A DNA stretch of 64,000 nucleotides, from assembly GCA_040222995.1 (NCBI GenBank), contig JAVKBW010000034.1:62001-126000 (forward strand), written 5' to 3'. The position numbers and the translations under genes are program-made. Under the pieces are notes generated by a model that did not search any database, was not told the DNA's origin, and saw only the letters and a program-made list of their open reading frames with translations. Positions 50,631 to 59,687 of this stretch are shown here, one piece after another. The number at the start of each line of letters is the position of its first letter. Within the stretch, counting starts at the first letter, position 1. The DNA comes from JAVKBW01 sp040222995 (GTDB taxonomy: Bacteria; Pseudomonadota; Alphaproteobacteria; UBA8366; Aestuariispiraceae).

Positions 50631-50707
50631 GCGCTCGTAGCTCAGTAGGATAGAGCACCAGATTCCTAATCTGGGGGCCGCAGGTTCGAATCCTGCCGGG
50701 CGCACCA
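50631..50707 (+). tRNA. tRNA-Arg (anticodon CCU)
   Basis: A 77-base tRNA with encoded CCA. Acceptor GCGCUCG pairs with CGGGCGC (one U-G). The anticodon stem CCAGA/UCUGG encloses UUCCUAA, giving CCU (reads AGG, arginine), and the T arm is GCAGG UUCGAAU CCUGC. Accessory-looking genes begin 40 bases beyond its 3' end. Confidence 0.95.
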
Positions 50708-50746
50708 CTCCTTCCCCCATGCAAAGCCCCTCTGATGCAGTGAAGA

Positions 50747-51640
50747 TTAAAGGGCGTTTTGAGAGGTCTCCAGGTCGTTGAGCACGCTTTCAAGCTTCTG
50801 AAGATTTACAATCAGCGCCCTGGTTTTTGGCTGTCCGGTTCCAGGCATCACTCTCTTTCTGTTTGTTGTCGGCGGCCCTTCTATTCTTTGCAGGTTCACA
50901 TAGCGCATCGGTTTGGCTTTACACATATTACAGAATGGCGGCGTCAGCGGTTTGCCAAGTTCGACCACGGCAGCACCAGGCCTGTTCATCCACAAGAGAT
51001 GGTTTAGTCCGGCGCCATGCTGCCCAAGCACCAGCCTGGCGCCGAAAAACAACCGCACCTGGTCTCTGAAGGGCATCTCTTCCAGAACCACATTGCAAAA
51101 CCGGTTGCCGTATCTGTTGGAGAGAAAGTCGACCAGATCCGCATGATTGACGATAAAGCGGCGCTGCGCCCCATTTGCCCTGGCCTTGTCTTTCAAACCG
51201 GCATCGTTTTCGAATCCAAGCCTGGCCGTGCCGCGCTCGATCAGAACAACATCGAATTCCGGTTCTGTCTGTTGATCGAGACCATAAAGATGCCGGGCCG
51301 TGGAAAGCATGTTGGCGCAGGTTTGCCGGGAATACGGCCCGAATAGATAGGCTTTCAGTTTCAGGTCCTGGCCCGGAATCTCCCTGAACTCATCGGGGGA
51401 CACCAGTTTCAATTCAGTCTGGAGGAATTCCTCGACAATACCGTGAAAGCTTCCGACGGATTGATCCTTCGTGTTGCACATATAGAGCGTTGTCGTCGAT
51501 AAATCGGGTTGATGCGCCAGCCGCCAGTCATTCATCGGCAGAAGAAAATCGTGCATGAAATGCCCGAAGTGCCAAAGATGCCCCATCCGCTTTACACGAG
51601 CAGGATCCGGTCTGTCGGAATATACCTTCAAAACGCTCAT
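50747..51640 (-). CDS. GT61-family glycosyltransferase
   Basis: A 297-residue protein with the GT61 (DUF563) pattern: HFGHFMHDFLLPMNDW, VVLIERGTARLGFEN, RFIVNHADLVDFLSNRYGNRFCNVVLEEMPFRDQVRLFFGARLVLGQHGAGLNHLLWM (in parts) and GAAVVELGKPL. The GQHGAGL stretch is the family signature. It would build a surface glycan. It is shorter than many relatives (350 or more residues) and begins close to the conserved region, so an N-terminal domain may be lacking. It is downstream of tRNA-Arg and convergent with it. Confidence 0.85.
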   Translation of the reverse strand: MSVLKVYSDRPDPARVKRMGHLWHFGHFMHDFLLPMNDWRLAHQPDLSTTTLYMCNTKDQSVGSFHGIVEEFLQTELKLVSPDEFREIPGQDLKLKAYLFGPYSRQTCANMLSTARHLYGLDQQTEPEFDVVLIERGTARLGFENDAGLKDKARANGAQRRFIVNHADLVDFLSNRYGNRFCNVVLEEMPFRDQVRLFFGARLVLGQHGAGLNHLLWMNRPGAAVVELGKPLTPPFCNMCKAKPMRYVNLQRIEGPPTTNRKRVMPGTGQPKTRALIVNLQKLESVLNDLETSQNAL

Positions 51641-51682
51641 GATCTTATAAATCGTTTCAAAAAAACATTTCGTAAGGTCAAG

Positions 51683-52774
51683 CTATCTTTCTCTGCTTCG
51701 ACGTTTTGCTTCGTCAAGTTCGAGTTCGTGCTCACCAGGAAGTTTGGGAATTTCCATCCAAAACTCTGGCTTTAAGGAGCTGTTGTCTATTGGTGAGAAC
51801 GGATCTGATATTGAGTGGTTCTCCAGATCAATAGACAAGAACGGAAGCTGTTCTCCATCCAAGCACAACTCAAGCAAGCCGCAAATGGAACTGTAGGCAG
51901 ACTCACTAGCCCGTTTGCTTGGATGTTTTCCCGTGTGAGCTAGTTCGTTTCTAGCCCGGCGCGCGTTTGCTAAATGAGATAGAAGCAGCTTCGACACAAC
52001 GCCTTTCTGAGCAAGAAGTTCGTGACGTGCAGCAATCGTCCAAGTTCGGACGTCCGCCAACTGATCCTTTCTGCCAGGAATCCGGTGCTCCTCATCCTTC
52101 TCTTGGCTTACGACATGCAGCGTCCAAAGGTGCTGGGTCAATTGCTCAACCGCTACCCAAAGGTTAGAAAGAGCAGTACCCCAATCTCGCCTTGCGTGAC
52201 CCGTCACGCCCTTCAGCAAGAATTCGGCACTGAGTTCTGGTATGCGGGATAGTACACCTAACCCCACTGTGGCCGCATTCTGTAGAGTGTCGAAGGTCAC
52301 AACACGCGGTTTGTAAAGGGCGATAGCTTCCATTGGGGAAGCCTTCTTCATTCGGATTCTGTGATGAAACTGATTGATGCCTGAGTGAGCTGGAGAATGA
52401 ACTCTAAGGTATTTCCAATCGATGATTGAACCAAGCTGCAGATTGTCGAGAGTTATAGAGTTGCAAAAGACTCCTCCAAGAAGGAGAGCTGCTAAACATC
52501 TATTGAAAAACTCTACCGCCTCTTGGTCGCTTCTTAGTTTGTCAATAGGCGGGATTGCGAGTGCTCCATCTAGCGACATTACAAGGTGGTATGGTGGAGG
52601 AAGACCAACATCAATCCCTCCTACTAATTCATGAAGTTGCACATAATTCCAATTGGCGGAGTTCACATCTTCGATGCTGCATTGCCAAGAATCTTCAGGC
52701 CCTTGGATTATCCTGAAGGGCTCCAAATATGTTACAAGGGCTGGAACCCTCCTTGGATGTTCGATTTCGGTCAT
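51683..52774 (-). CDS. HEPN-like hypothetical protein
   Basis: A 363-residue protein (start at the ATG at 52774; the frame reaches 52822) not matched to a named family. The C-terminal third is helical and contains WGTALSNLWVAVEQL and LSHLANARRARNELAHTG. The RNELAH matches the R-x4-H motif of HEPN nucleases, in the usual helix position. The N-terminal part (SIEDVNSANWNYVQLHELVGG, PYHLVMSLDGALAI) is unassigned. Its composition is more AT-rich than neighbours on both sides. HEPN proteins are common in toxin-antitoxin and antiphage systems, but no antitoxin is adjacent. Confidence 0.6.
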   Translation of the reverse strand: MTEIEHPRRVPALVTYLEPFRIIQGPEDSWQCSIEDVNSANWNYVQLHELVGGIDVGLPPPYHLVMSLDGALAIPPIDKLRSDQEAVEFFNRCLAALLLGGVFCNSITLDNLQLGSIIDWKYLRVHSPAHSGINQFHHRIRMKKASPMEAIALYKPRVVTFDTLQNAATVGLGVLSRIPELSAEFLLKGVTGHARRDWGTALSNLWVAVEQLTQHLWTLHVVSQEKDEEHRIPGRKDQLADVRTWTIAARHELLAQKGVVSKLLLSHLANARRARNELAHTGKHPSKRASESAYSSICGLLELCLDGEQLPFLSIDLENHSISDPFSPIDNSSLKPEFWMEIPKLPGEHELELDEAKRRSRER

Positions 52775-52947
52775 GGCGTGCCCTAGTGAGAGGTTAGCAT
52801 AGGAAACAGTTTGCGGACACATATCCTGTAAGACTAGCCCGTAATCATTCTAATAATGTTTGAGGTAACTCCGTTAGGGTGCAGCATCTTTTCCAAAATT
52901 CAACATCCCAATATAGTATCGCCTCAACCACCCACCCGGAACACACC

Positions 52948-53925
52948 ATGCCCTTCACCCCGCCTCTGCCTGACCACCCGATGCCGCTGTCGCCTGCCGT
53001 GCCGGAGGATCGTTCCGTGCCGTCGGCCCTTGCCTGGGCAAAGGAGAACGCGGACGAGATTCAGGCCGCCGCCGGCAGCGCCGGGGTGGTGCTGATCCGC
53101 GGGTTCGACATCGACACGCCGGAGGCCTTTCGCGCCGTCTGCCAGGCCATCGAGCCGGACCTGCGCACCTATACCGGCGGAGATTCGCCGCGCACCGGCG
53201 TGACCGACAAGGTCTATACCTCCACCGAATACGACCCGTCGCTGGAAGTGTTTCTGCACAACGAGCTGTCCTATGCCGGCTGGTCGCCGCGCCTGGTGTT
53301 TTTCTGCTGCCTGGTGCCGGCGCTGGAAGGCGGCGAAACGCCGGTCGCCGACGGGCGGCTGATCTACAAGACCCTGCCCGCCGACCTGCGCGACCGGTTC
53401 GAAAAACGCGGGATCGCCTATCTGCAACATCTGTGGGATGAAGACGGCGCGCCCGGCATCGGCAAAAGCTGGCAGCAGACATTCGAGACGTCGGACCGGC
53501 AGGCGGTGGAAGATTACCTGCGCCAATCAACCATGACCTGGGAGTGGACGGATTTCGGCATCCGCACCCGCGCGCCGCATCCCGCCGTCATCGCCCACCC
53601 GCAGACCGGCGAGGCCTGCTGGCGCAACCAGGCCGACCAGTGGCACCGGGGGTTCGCCGGGGTGAAGACATCCTTCGGCGGGGCCGACGACCCGCGCTTC
53701 GATGCGGCGACAGCGGGCGAGGAAACGCTGGGCAACCATGTCACCTATGGCGACGGCAGCGAAATCGACATCGCCGATCTTGAAACCGTGCGGCGGGTCA
53801 ACCAGTCGGTGGAAGTTGCATTTCCCTGGCAGGCCGGCGATGTCATGGTGATCGACAACATTCTCGCCATGCACGGCCGCAAGCCCTATCGCGGGCCGCG
53901 CCGGGTTCTCGTGGCGATGGCCTGA
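52948..53925 (+). CDS. TauD/TfdA-family Fe(II)/2-oxoglutarate dioxygenase
   Basis: A 325-residue dioxygenase. The metal site appears as HNE in VFLHNELSYAGWSPRLVFFCCL (histidine and glutamate) and the distal histidine in VIDNILAMHGRKPYRGPRRVLVAM with the 2-oxoglutarate arginine. The substrate is unknown; SyrP- and TauD-like members hydroxylate amino acids or other acids. The frame extends upstream to 52879, but the ATG at 52948 starts the recognisable protein. The region is very GC-rich, unlike the HEPN gene before it. A class II aldolase gene follows 19 bases after its stop. Confidence 0.87.
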   Translation: MPFTPPLPDHPMPLSPAVPEDRSVPSALAWAKENADEIQAAAGSAGVVLIRGFDIDTPEAFRAVCQAIEPDLRTYTGGDSPRTGVTDKVYTSTEYDPSLEVFLHNELSYAGWSPRLVFFCCLVPALEGGETPVADGRLIYKTLPADLRDRFEKRGIAYLQHLWDEDGAPGIGKSWQQTFETSDRQAVEDYLRQSTMTWEWTDFGIRTRAPHPAVIAHPQTGEACWRNQADQWHRGFAGVKTSFGGADDPRFDAATAGEETLGNHVTYGDGSEIDIADLETVRRVNQSVEVAFPWQAGDVMVIDNILAMHGRKPYRGPRRVLVAMA

Positions 53926-53944
53926 CCGAAGAAAGAAGACCGCC

Positions 53945-54661
53945 ATGACCGATATTCACACTTTGCGCCGCGACCTTGCCGCCGCCTTCGTTCTCGCCGA
54001 CCGGTTCGGCCTGTCGGAAGGCATCTGCAACCATTTTTCCGCCGTCGTGCCGGGCGATGCGGAACGCTACCTGATCAACCCGTTCGGCCTGCACTGGTCG
54101 GAAATGACGCCCGACAGCCTGCTGGTGATCGACGGCGAGGGCCGGGTTGTCGAAGGCGACGGCACGGTCGAGACCACGGCGCGGTTCATTCACATCGCCG
54201 GCCACCGCGCCAATGCGCGCCACAAGGCGCTGATGCACACCCACATGCCGCACGCGACCGCGCTGACCATGCTGCAGGGCGGGCATCTGGCGATGGCGCA
54301 TCAGACGGCGGCGCGGTTCCACGACCGCATGGCGCATCACCCGTTTGGCGGGCTGGCGCTGGACGATTCCGAAGGGTCGCGGATCGCCGAGGCGCAGCGC
54401 GCTAACCCGGATGCCGATATCCTGTTTCTCGACAATCACGGGGTCACGGTCGGTGGCGAAAGCGTCGCCGTCGCCTTCGACGATCTGTATTATCTGGAAC
54501 GCGCCTGCCGACAGCAGATTCTGGCGCAATCGACCGGCCTGCCGCTGAAGCTGATCGAGGGCCAGGTATTGCAGGAAACCAGACGCCAGAGCGAACAGGT
54601 GCGCGTGCCGCTGTCCGAAGGCCATTTCGCCGCGCTGCTGCGGGTTCACGGCCTGGCCTGA
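53945..54661 (+). CDS. Class II aldolase/adducin-family protein
   Basis: A 238-residue protein with the class II aldolase fold: EGICNHFSAVVPGDAERYLINPFGLHWSEMTPDSLLVID (in parts), the zinc histidines in ALMHTHMPHATALTM, and LFLDNHGVTVGGESVAVAFDDLYYLERAC. It may act as an aldolase, epimerase or decarboxylase. AAGAAAGAAG precedes the ATG. It follows the dioxygenase gene closely, and both may degrade the same unknown compound. Confidence 0.88.
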   Translation: MTDIHTLRRDLAAAFVLADRFGLSEGICNHFSAVVPGDAERYLINPFGLHWSEMTPDSLLVIDGEGRVVEGDGTVETTARFIHIAGHRANARHKALMHTHMPHATALTMLQGGHLAMAHQTAARFHDRMAHHPFGGLALDDSEGSRIAEAQRANPDADILFLDNHGVTVGGESVAVAFDDLYYLERACRQQILAQSTGLPLKLIEGQVLQETRRQSEQVRVPLSEGHFAALLRVHGLA

Positions 54662-54688
54662 AACGACGGAAACGGATCCGGCCCGCAC

Positions 54689-55156
54689 ATGCCCCTGACC
54701 TACCGCGAAATTACCGTCGACGATCTGCCGGCCGTCGTTCAGGTACGGTATTCCACCATTGAAAACGCCATCACGCCGGAAGAACTGGAAACCGGATACG
54801 GCGTGACGCCGGCCTCGCTGGCCGAGGCTTTGCGCGGCCCCGTGCGCGGCTGGCTGTGCGAGGATGACGGCATGGTCGCCGGCTTCGCCATGGGCGACCG
54901 GGAAACCGGCGAGGTGGGCGTGGTGGCGGTTCTGCCGTCACACGAAGGGTGCGGCATCGGCGTCGGGGTTCTGTCCCGGGTGCGCGACTGGCTGTTTTCC
55001 GAAGGGCATGACCGGATCTGGCTGAAGGCCAACCCCGATCCCGGCATCCGGGCCACCGGTTTCTATGAAAGACTCGGCTGGAAACCGACCGGCGAACACG
55101 TGGGCGACGATCATGTGCTGGAGCTTCACCGCCCCGGTGAACCGGTCTTTCGCTAA
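54689..55156 (+). CDS. GNAT-family N-acetyltransferase
   Basis: A 155-residue acetyltransferase. It shows the GNAT order: REITVDDLPAVVQVRYSTIENA, GMVAGFAMGDRETGEVGVVAVLPSHEGCGIGVGVLSRVRDWLF (motif A with the acetyl-CoA loop), and FYERLGWKPTGEHVG (motif B). The substrate is unknown. It is the last of the three-gene plus-strand group and converges on the PAS gene, overlapping its end by 4 bases. Confidence 0.9.
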   Translation: MPLTYREITVDDLPAVVQVRYSTIENAITPEELETGYGVTPASLAEALRGPVRGWLCEDDGMVAGFAMGDRETGEVGVVAVLPSHEGCGIGVGVLSRVRDWLFSEGHDRIWLKANPDPGIRATGFYERLGWKPTGEHVGDDHVLELHRPGEPVFR

Positions 55157-55668
55157 CCCTTCGCCCAGCCGGACATGCCGGCATGGGTCATCAGTTTTTC
55201 GTTCGGCTGCAGGTCGACCACGCTGAAGACCATCACCTTGTCTACCGTCGAGCCGTCGGACGCCAGCGGCAGAAAGATAACCTCGACCTTCGCCATGTTG
55301 TTGAAGGTCGTCGGTTCCGGCGTCGAATCGAACAGCGGTTTTGCTGTTTCAGCGACATACCGGTAATTGCCGTCGCAGTATCCGCCGTCGAGGCCGGAAT
55401 AGGCTTCTTCCAGATACATGCCCGTCGGGTCCTTGCCCCGGTGTTCCACTTCGCCTGTGCCGACAAGCCGGTAGCGGAATCGCGGGCCCGGATATTCAAC
55501 ATCGAGCAGCATGATGCTCGGCAGATACTTTTTCATTTCCGCCGGATCGATGTCGTGCCGACCCGGCAGCTTCCTGTCGGCGCATTTCGCCTTCCAATGA
55601 TTGTAGACAGCCGCAATATCCCGATGACAGGACTGCAGAAAATTCTCGTCGTAGGAACGATTGTCCAT
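55153..55668 (-). CDS. PAS_5-type PAS-domain protein
   Basis: A 171-residue soluble protein whose middle matches the PAS_5 pattern of alphaproteobacteria: FLQSCHRDIAAVYNHWKAKCADRKLPGRHDIDPAEMKKYLPSIMLLDVEYPGPRFRYRLVGTGEVEHRGKDPTG (in parts). No output domain follows. A single gene; the ligand is unknown. Its start at 55668 is 106 bases from the end of the flavoprotein gene. Confidence 0.85.
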   Translation of the reverse strand: MDNRSYDENFLQSCHRDIAAVYNHWKAKCADRKLPGRHDIDPAEMKKYLPSIMLLDVEYPGPRFRYRLVGTGEVEHRGKDPTGMYLEEAYSGLDGGYCDGNYRYVAETAKPLFDSTPEPTTFNNMAKVEVIFLPLASDGSTVDKVMVFSVVDLQPNEKLMTHAGMSGWAKG

Positions 55669-55774
55669 CCCGGTCGCCTAACCATCCAACATTATTCGCT
55701 TCCGGATTCTACACAATCATGATGAACAAAATCTTAATCGATACAAACCACCGATAGAATGGCGAAGACGCCGG

Positions 55775-57016
55775 TCAACCACCGGCAACCGAAGTCTGCC
55801 GTCCGTTCTTCGCGGCGATCGCCGTGCCGGCGGCCCAGCCGGACGACCAGGCCCATTGAAAATTGTACCCGCCCAGCCATCCGGTGACATCGACGACCTC
55901 GCCGATGAAATACAGGCCGGGAACGTCCCGCGCATCCATGGTTCTGGAATTCAGGCCCTTCGTATCGACACCGCCCGATGTCACTTCCGCCGTCCGGTAT
56001 CCTTCCGTGCCGACCGGATAGATTTCCCAGCCGTTTATCATGCCGCTCACGTCCTGCAGGGCGGTGTCATTCATATCCGCCAAGTTGCCTGTAAATCCGG
56101 CGCGCGCCGCGATATCGCCGGCAAGACGACGGGGCAGGAAATCCGCCAGAACCGTCGACAGCGACTTTCGCCCCTGCCGCGCGCGGCTTTCCTTCAGGCT
56201 GGCGAGGACATCCTTTCCGGGCAAAAGCGAAAGCACGATCGGCAGCTTTTCCCGCCAATAAGACGAAATCTGCAGGATTGCCGGGCCGGACAGGCCGCGA
56301 TGGGTAAACAGTACCGCCTCGTCGAACCGGGCGGCGCCGCATTCGACAGACGCCTCCACCGCCACCCCCGCCAATTCCTTGAACCGGCCGGACAGCTCTT
56401 CGCCGAAAGTCAGCGGCACCAGGGCGGGCCGCGTTTCGGTCACGGCAAGTCCGAACTGTTCGGCAATCTGGTAGCCGAACCCTGTCGCCCCCATTTTCGG
56501 GATCGACTTGCCGCCGCAGGCGATCACGACATTGCGGCAATCCAGGTTTCTCCGCTCGCCCCGGCAATCCAGATCGACCGAAAAACCGGCTTCAGTCCGG
56601 GTGATCGACGTCAGGCTGGTTTCCAGCCAAAGGCCGGCGCCGCCTTTTTCCATCTCGGCAAGCAGCATCGAGATGATATCCTTCGCGGACGTATCGCAGA
56701 ATAGCTGCCCCAGGGTCTTTTCGTGATACGGAATGCCGTAACGGGCCACCAGATCGATAAAGTCGAATTGCGTGTACCGCTTCAGGGCCGATTTCGCGAA
56801 ATGCGGATTACCGGAAATGAAATTATCCGGCCCGGTATGCAGGTTCGTGAAGTTGCAGCGCCCGCCGCCCGATATGCGGATTTTCTCGCCCGGCGCTTTC
56901 GCGTGATCGATAACCAGCACGCGTCCGGGGCCGGCGGCCGCGTGGATCGCGCACATCATGCCGGCAGCGCCGGCGCCCAGAACAAGAGTATCGACGGAAT
57001 GAAGGGGTGAGGTCAC
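55775..57016 (-). CDS. NAD(P)/FAD-dependent oxidoreductase (HI0933/BaiN-like)
   Basis: A 413-residue flavoprotein. FAD-binding LVLGAGAAGMMCAIHAA starts it, followed by APGEKIRISGGGRCNFTNLH, NVVIACGGKSIPKMGATGFGYQIAEQFG and the end SRTMDARDVPGLYFIGEVVDVTGWLGGYNFQWAWSSGW (in parts). The family is uncharacterised in most bacteria; one branch reduces bile acids in gut species. The length is normal. It is divergent from sulP. Confidence 0.9.
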   Translation of the reverse strand: MTSPLHSVDTLVLGAGAAGMMCAIHAAAGPGRVLVIDHAKAPGEKIRISGGGRCNFTNLHTGPDNFISGNPHFAKSALKRYTQFDFIDLVARYGIPYHEKTLGQLFCDTSAKDIISMLLAEMEKGGAGLWLETSLTSITRTEAGFSVDLDCRGERRNLDCRNVVIACGGKSIPKMGATGFGYQIAEQFGLAVTETRPALVPLTFGEELSGRFKELAGVAVEASVECGAARFDEAVLFTHRGLSGPAILQISSYWREKLPIVLSLLPGKDVLASLKESRARQGRKSLSTVLADFLPRRLAGDIAARAGFTGNLADMNDTALQDVSGMINGWEIYPVGTEGYRTAEVTSGGVDTKGLNSRTMDARDVPGLYFIGEVVDVTGWLGGYNFQWAWSSGWAAGTAIAAKNGRQTSVAGG

Positions 57017-57180
57017 GTACCGGCAATCTTCTGTATTTTCATGAAACGCAAGCGCCGAGTTTTATACCGTCATTGCACCCCAAACCAGACAGTCCGAGAC
57101 GCCATCTGGATATTGCAGCGCAGCAAAAATGCTTTAAGAGTTGAGCCTCCCTATACCTGCCAGCCGACCGGAGCAACTCT

Positions 57181-58791
57181 GTGCCGAAGCAAATACTCGA
57201 TTCATTCTCCAGAAGCCTCGCCCTGTCCGACTGGACCGGCGCCGATGAAGCCGGTTTCACGCCACGGCGGCTTTGGATCGAATTGCTGTCCGGCCTGACC
57301 GTCGCTCTCGCCCTGGTGCCCGAGGCCGTCGCCTTCGCCTTCGTCGCCGGCGTACACCCGCTGGTCGGCCTGTATGCGGCCTTTATCGTCGGCCTGATCA
57401 CCGCGCTGATCGGCGGTCGGCCCGGCATGATTTCCGGCGCGACCGGCGCGCTGGCGGTGGTCATGGTGGCGCTGGTGGCGACGCATGGCGTTCAGTACCT
57501 GTTCGCAACCGTCGTTCTGATGGGCATAATGCAGATGCTGGCCGGGGTCTTCCACCTCGGCAAGTTCATCCGTCTGGTGCCCCACCCGGTGATGCTGGGT
57601 TTTGTGAACGGGCTGGCGATCGTGATTTTTCTGGCGCAGCTCAGCCAGTTCCAGATCCATGACGCCGAAGGCGGCAAGGTCTGGATGAACGGCTGGCCGC
57701 TGGTCAACATGCTGGGCCTTGTCGCCCTCACGATGGCGATCATCTGGGCCGTGCCGAAAGTTACCAAACTCATCCCCGCCCCTCTGGCCGGGATCGGCGT
57801 CGTGGCCGGTATCGTGATCTTCTTCGGAATCGACGTTCCGCGCGTCGGCGATCTGGCCTCGATCAAGGGAAGCCTGCCCGATTTCAGTATCCCGATGGTG
57901 CCGCTGACGTTTGAGACACTGAGAATCATCTTTCCCTATGCCGGCATTCTGGCGATGATCGGCCTGATCGAAAGCCTGCTGACCCTCAACCTGGTCGGCG
58001 AAATCACCGGCAAGCGCGGTGGGGCGTCGCAGGAATGCATCGGCCAGGGCATCGCCAACACCGTCACCGGCTTTTTCGGCGGCATGGGCGGGTGCGCGAT
58101 GATCGGCCAGTCCATGATCAACGTGAAATCCGGCGGTCGCACGCGGCTTTCCGGTATTTCCGCCGCCCTGTTTCTGCTGGCCTTCATTCTGGTTGGCTCA
58201 AGCCTTATCGAACAGATCCCGCTGGCGGCCCTTGTCGGCGTGATGTTCATGGTGGTTATCGGCACATTCGCCTGGCGCAGCATTGTGGTTCTGCGCCGCA
58301 TTCCGCTGACCGACGCCCTCGTCATCGCGCTGGTCACCGCTGTGACGGTGATGACGGACCTGGCGATTGCGGTCGTTGTCGGCGTTATCGTTTCGGCGCT
58401 CGCCTATGCCTGGAACAATGCGACGCGGATCAGGGCCTATACCGAAATCTCGCCCGAAGGATCGAAAATCTACCGCATCGAAGGCCCGCTGTTTTTCGGG
58501 TCGACCGACGGGTTTGCCGAACTGTTCACGATCGACGACGACCCGAATGCCGTGGTTGTCGATTTCATGAACAGCCGTGTCGTCGATCAGTCGGCGCTGC
58601 AGGCGATCGAAGATCTCGCCAGGAAGTACGAAACCGTCGGCAAGACGCTGCAACTGCGGCACCTGTCGCACGACTGCCACCGCCTGCTGAACCGCGCCGG
58701 GCAACTGATGGTGGATTCAGACGACGACCCCGATTACGGTCTGGCGGTCGACTATTCGGTTAGAACCGGCATGCTGAGCGGCGGCCACTAG
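57181..58791 (+). CDS. SulP-family anion transporter with STAS domain
   Basis: A 536-residue secondary transporter. The membrane part shows ELLSGLTVALALVPEAVAFAFVAGVHPLVGLYAAFIVGLITALIGGRPGMISGATGA (in parts) and the conserved ITGKRGGASQECIGQGIANTVTGFFGGMGG. The C-terminal STAS domain (IYRIEGPLFFGSTDGFAELF, VVDFMNSRVVDQSALQAIEDL) lies at about residues 430-500. Sulfate or bicarbonate is the likely substrate. Starts with GTG at 57181. It overlaps the end of rfbD by 4 bases, convergent. Confidence 0.92.
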   Translation: MPKQILDSFSRSLALSDWTGADEAGFTPRRLWIELLSGLTVALALVPEAVAFAFVAGVHPLVGLYAAFIVGLITALIGGRPGMISGATGALAVVMVALVATHGVQYLFATVVLMGIMQMLAGVFHLGKFIRLVPHPVMLGFVNGLAIVIFLAQLSQFQIHDAEGGKVWMNGWPLVNMLGLVALTMAIIWAVPKVTKLIPAPLAGIGVVAGIVIFFGIDVPRVGDLASIKGSLPDFSIPMVPLTFETLRIIFPYAGILAMIGLIESLLTLNLVGEITGKRGGASQECIGQGIANTVTGFFGGMGGCAMIGQSMINVKSGGRTRLSGISAALFLLAFILVGSSLIEQIPLAALVGVMFMVVIGTFAWRSIVVLRRIPLTDALVIALVTAVTVMTDLAIAVVVGVIVSALAYAWNNATRIRAYTEISPEGSKIYRIEGPLFFGSTDGFAELFTIDDDPNAVVVDFMNSRVVDQSALQAIEDLARKYETVGKTLQLRHLSHDCHRLLNRAGQLMVDSDDDPDYGLAVDYSVRTGMLSGGH

Positions 58792-59684
58792 GCCGGACTG
58801 GGGCCGAACTTGCGGTCCAGAACCTCATCCAGCGCATCCCGCCACGAAAGCGGCGTAATCCCGAACATTTCCCTCAACCGCGTCGTATCCAGCACGCTGT
58901 AAGCGGGCCTTGCCGCCGGTGTCGGGTAGTCGGCCGTCGTGATCGGCTTGATTTTGCGGCAGGCGAAGGTTTCACCGCGCACCTTGGCTCCGTCTACAAT
59001 GGCGCTGGCGAAATCGAACCAGGAACACTGGCCGGCGCAAACCGCATGCACCGTCGCCTGCAATGTTTCATCCAGAGATGCGGGACCGGACAGAATTGAC
59101 GCCGTCGCCTCGGCCAGCCACAGCGTGCTTGTGGGACAGCCGGTCTGATCGCCAACAATGCCCAGTTCCTCGCGTTCCGCAGCCAACCGCAGAATGGTCA
59201 GGAAAAAGTTCTTGCCGGTCGGGCCATACACCCAGGCCGTCCGCAAGATGAGATGCCGGCACCCGCTATCCCGGATTGCCTGCTCCCCCGCCAGTTTGGA
59301 TGCTCCATACGCATTCGCCGGCGAAACAGGGTCGTCTTCCAGGTAAGGCCTTTCGCCGTTGCCATCGAATACGTAGTCCGTCGAATAATGCAGCAGAAGT
59401 GCGTTCAGGTCTTTGGCCGCCCCGCCCAGTTCGCCGGCGGATTCTCCATTCGCCGCATGGGCTTGCTCTGCTTCCGTTTCCGCCAGATCGACCGCCGTAT
59501 AGGCCGCCGCGTTGACGATCACGTCCGGCTTCACCGACTGCACGAACGCGGCAACGCCCGATGGCTGCGACAGATCGCATTCGGCGCGGGTAGCGACGAC
59601 AACCTCGCCCAGGGCCGGCAGCCGATCCTGCAATGCCGTTCCCAGTTGGCCGTTTCCTCCCAGCAGCAAAATTCGCATTTTCAT
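58788..59684 (-). CDS. rfbD: dTDP-4-dehydrorhamnose reductase
   Basis: A 298-residue short-chain-type reductase for the last step of dTDP-L-rhamnose. LLGGNGQLGTALQDRLP is the NADP loop, then VNAAAYTAVDLAETE, LLHYSTDYVFDGNGERPYLEDDPVSPANAYGASKLAGE (catalytic YxxxK) and LRTAWVYGPTGKNFFLTILRLA. The other rhamnose genes (rfbA, B, C) are not in the window. It is 3 bases downstream of the agmatinase gene in the same direction. Confidence 0.93.
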   Translation of the reverse strand: MKMRILLLGGNGQLGTALQDRLPALGEVVVATRAECDLSQPSGVAAFVQSVKPDVIVNAAAYTAVDLAETEAEQAHAANGESAGELGGAAKDLNALLLHYSTDYVFDGNGERPYLEDDPVSPANAYGASKLAGEQAIRDSGCRHLILRTAWVYGPTGKNFFLTILRLAAEREELGIVGDQTGCPTSTLWLAEATASILSGPASLDETLQATVHAVCAGQCSWFDFASAIVDGAKVRGETFACRKIKPITTADYPTPAARPAYSVLDTTRLREMFGITPLSWRDALDEVLDRKFGPSPA

Positions 59685-59687
59685 TCC

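Noticed and set aside
50708..52950. Attachment-site repeat for tRNA-Arg
   Set aside because: I looked for a copy of the tRNA 3' end up to the dioxygenase gene and found none.
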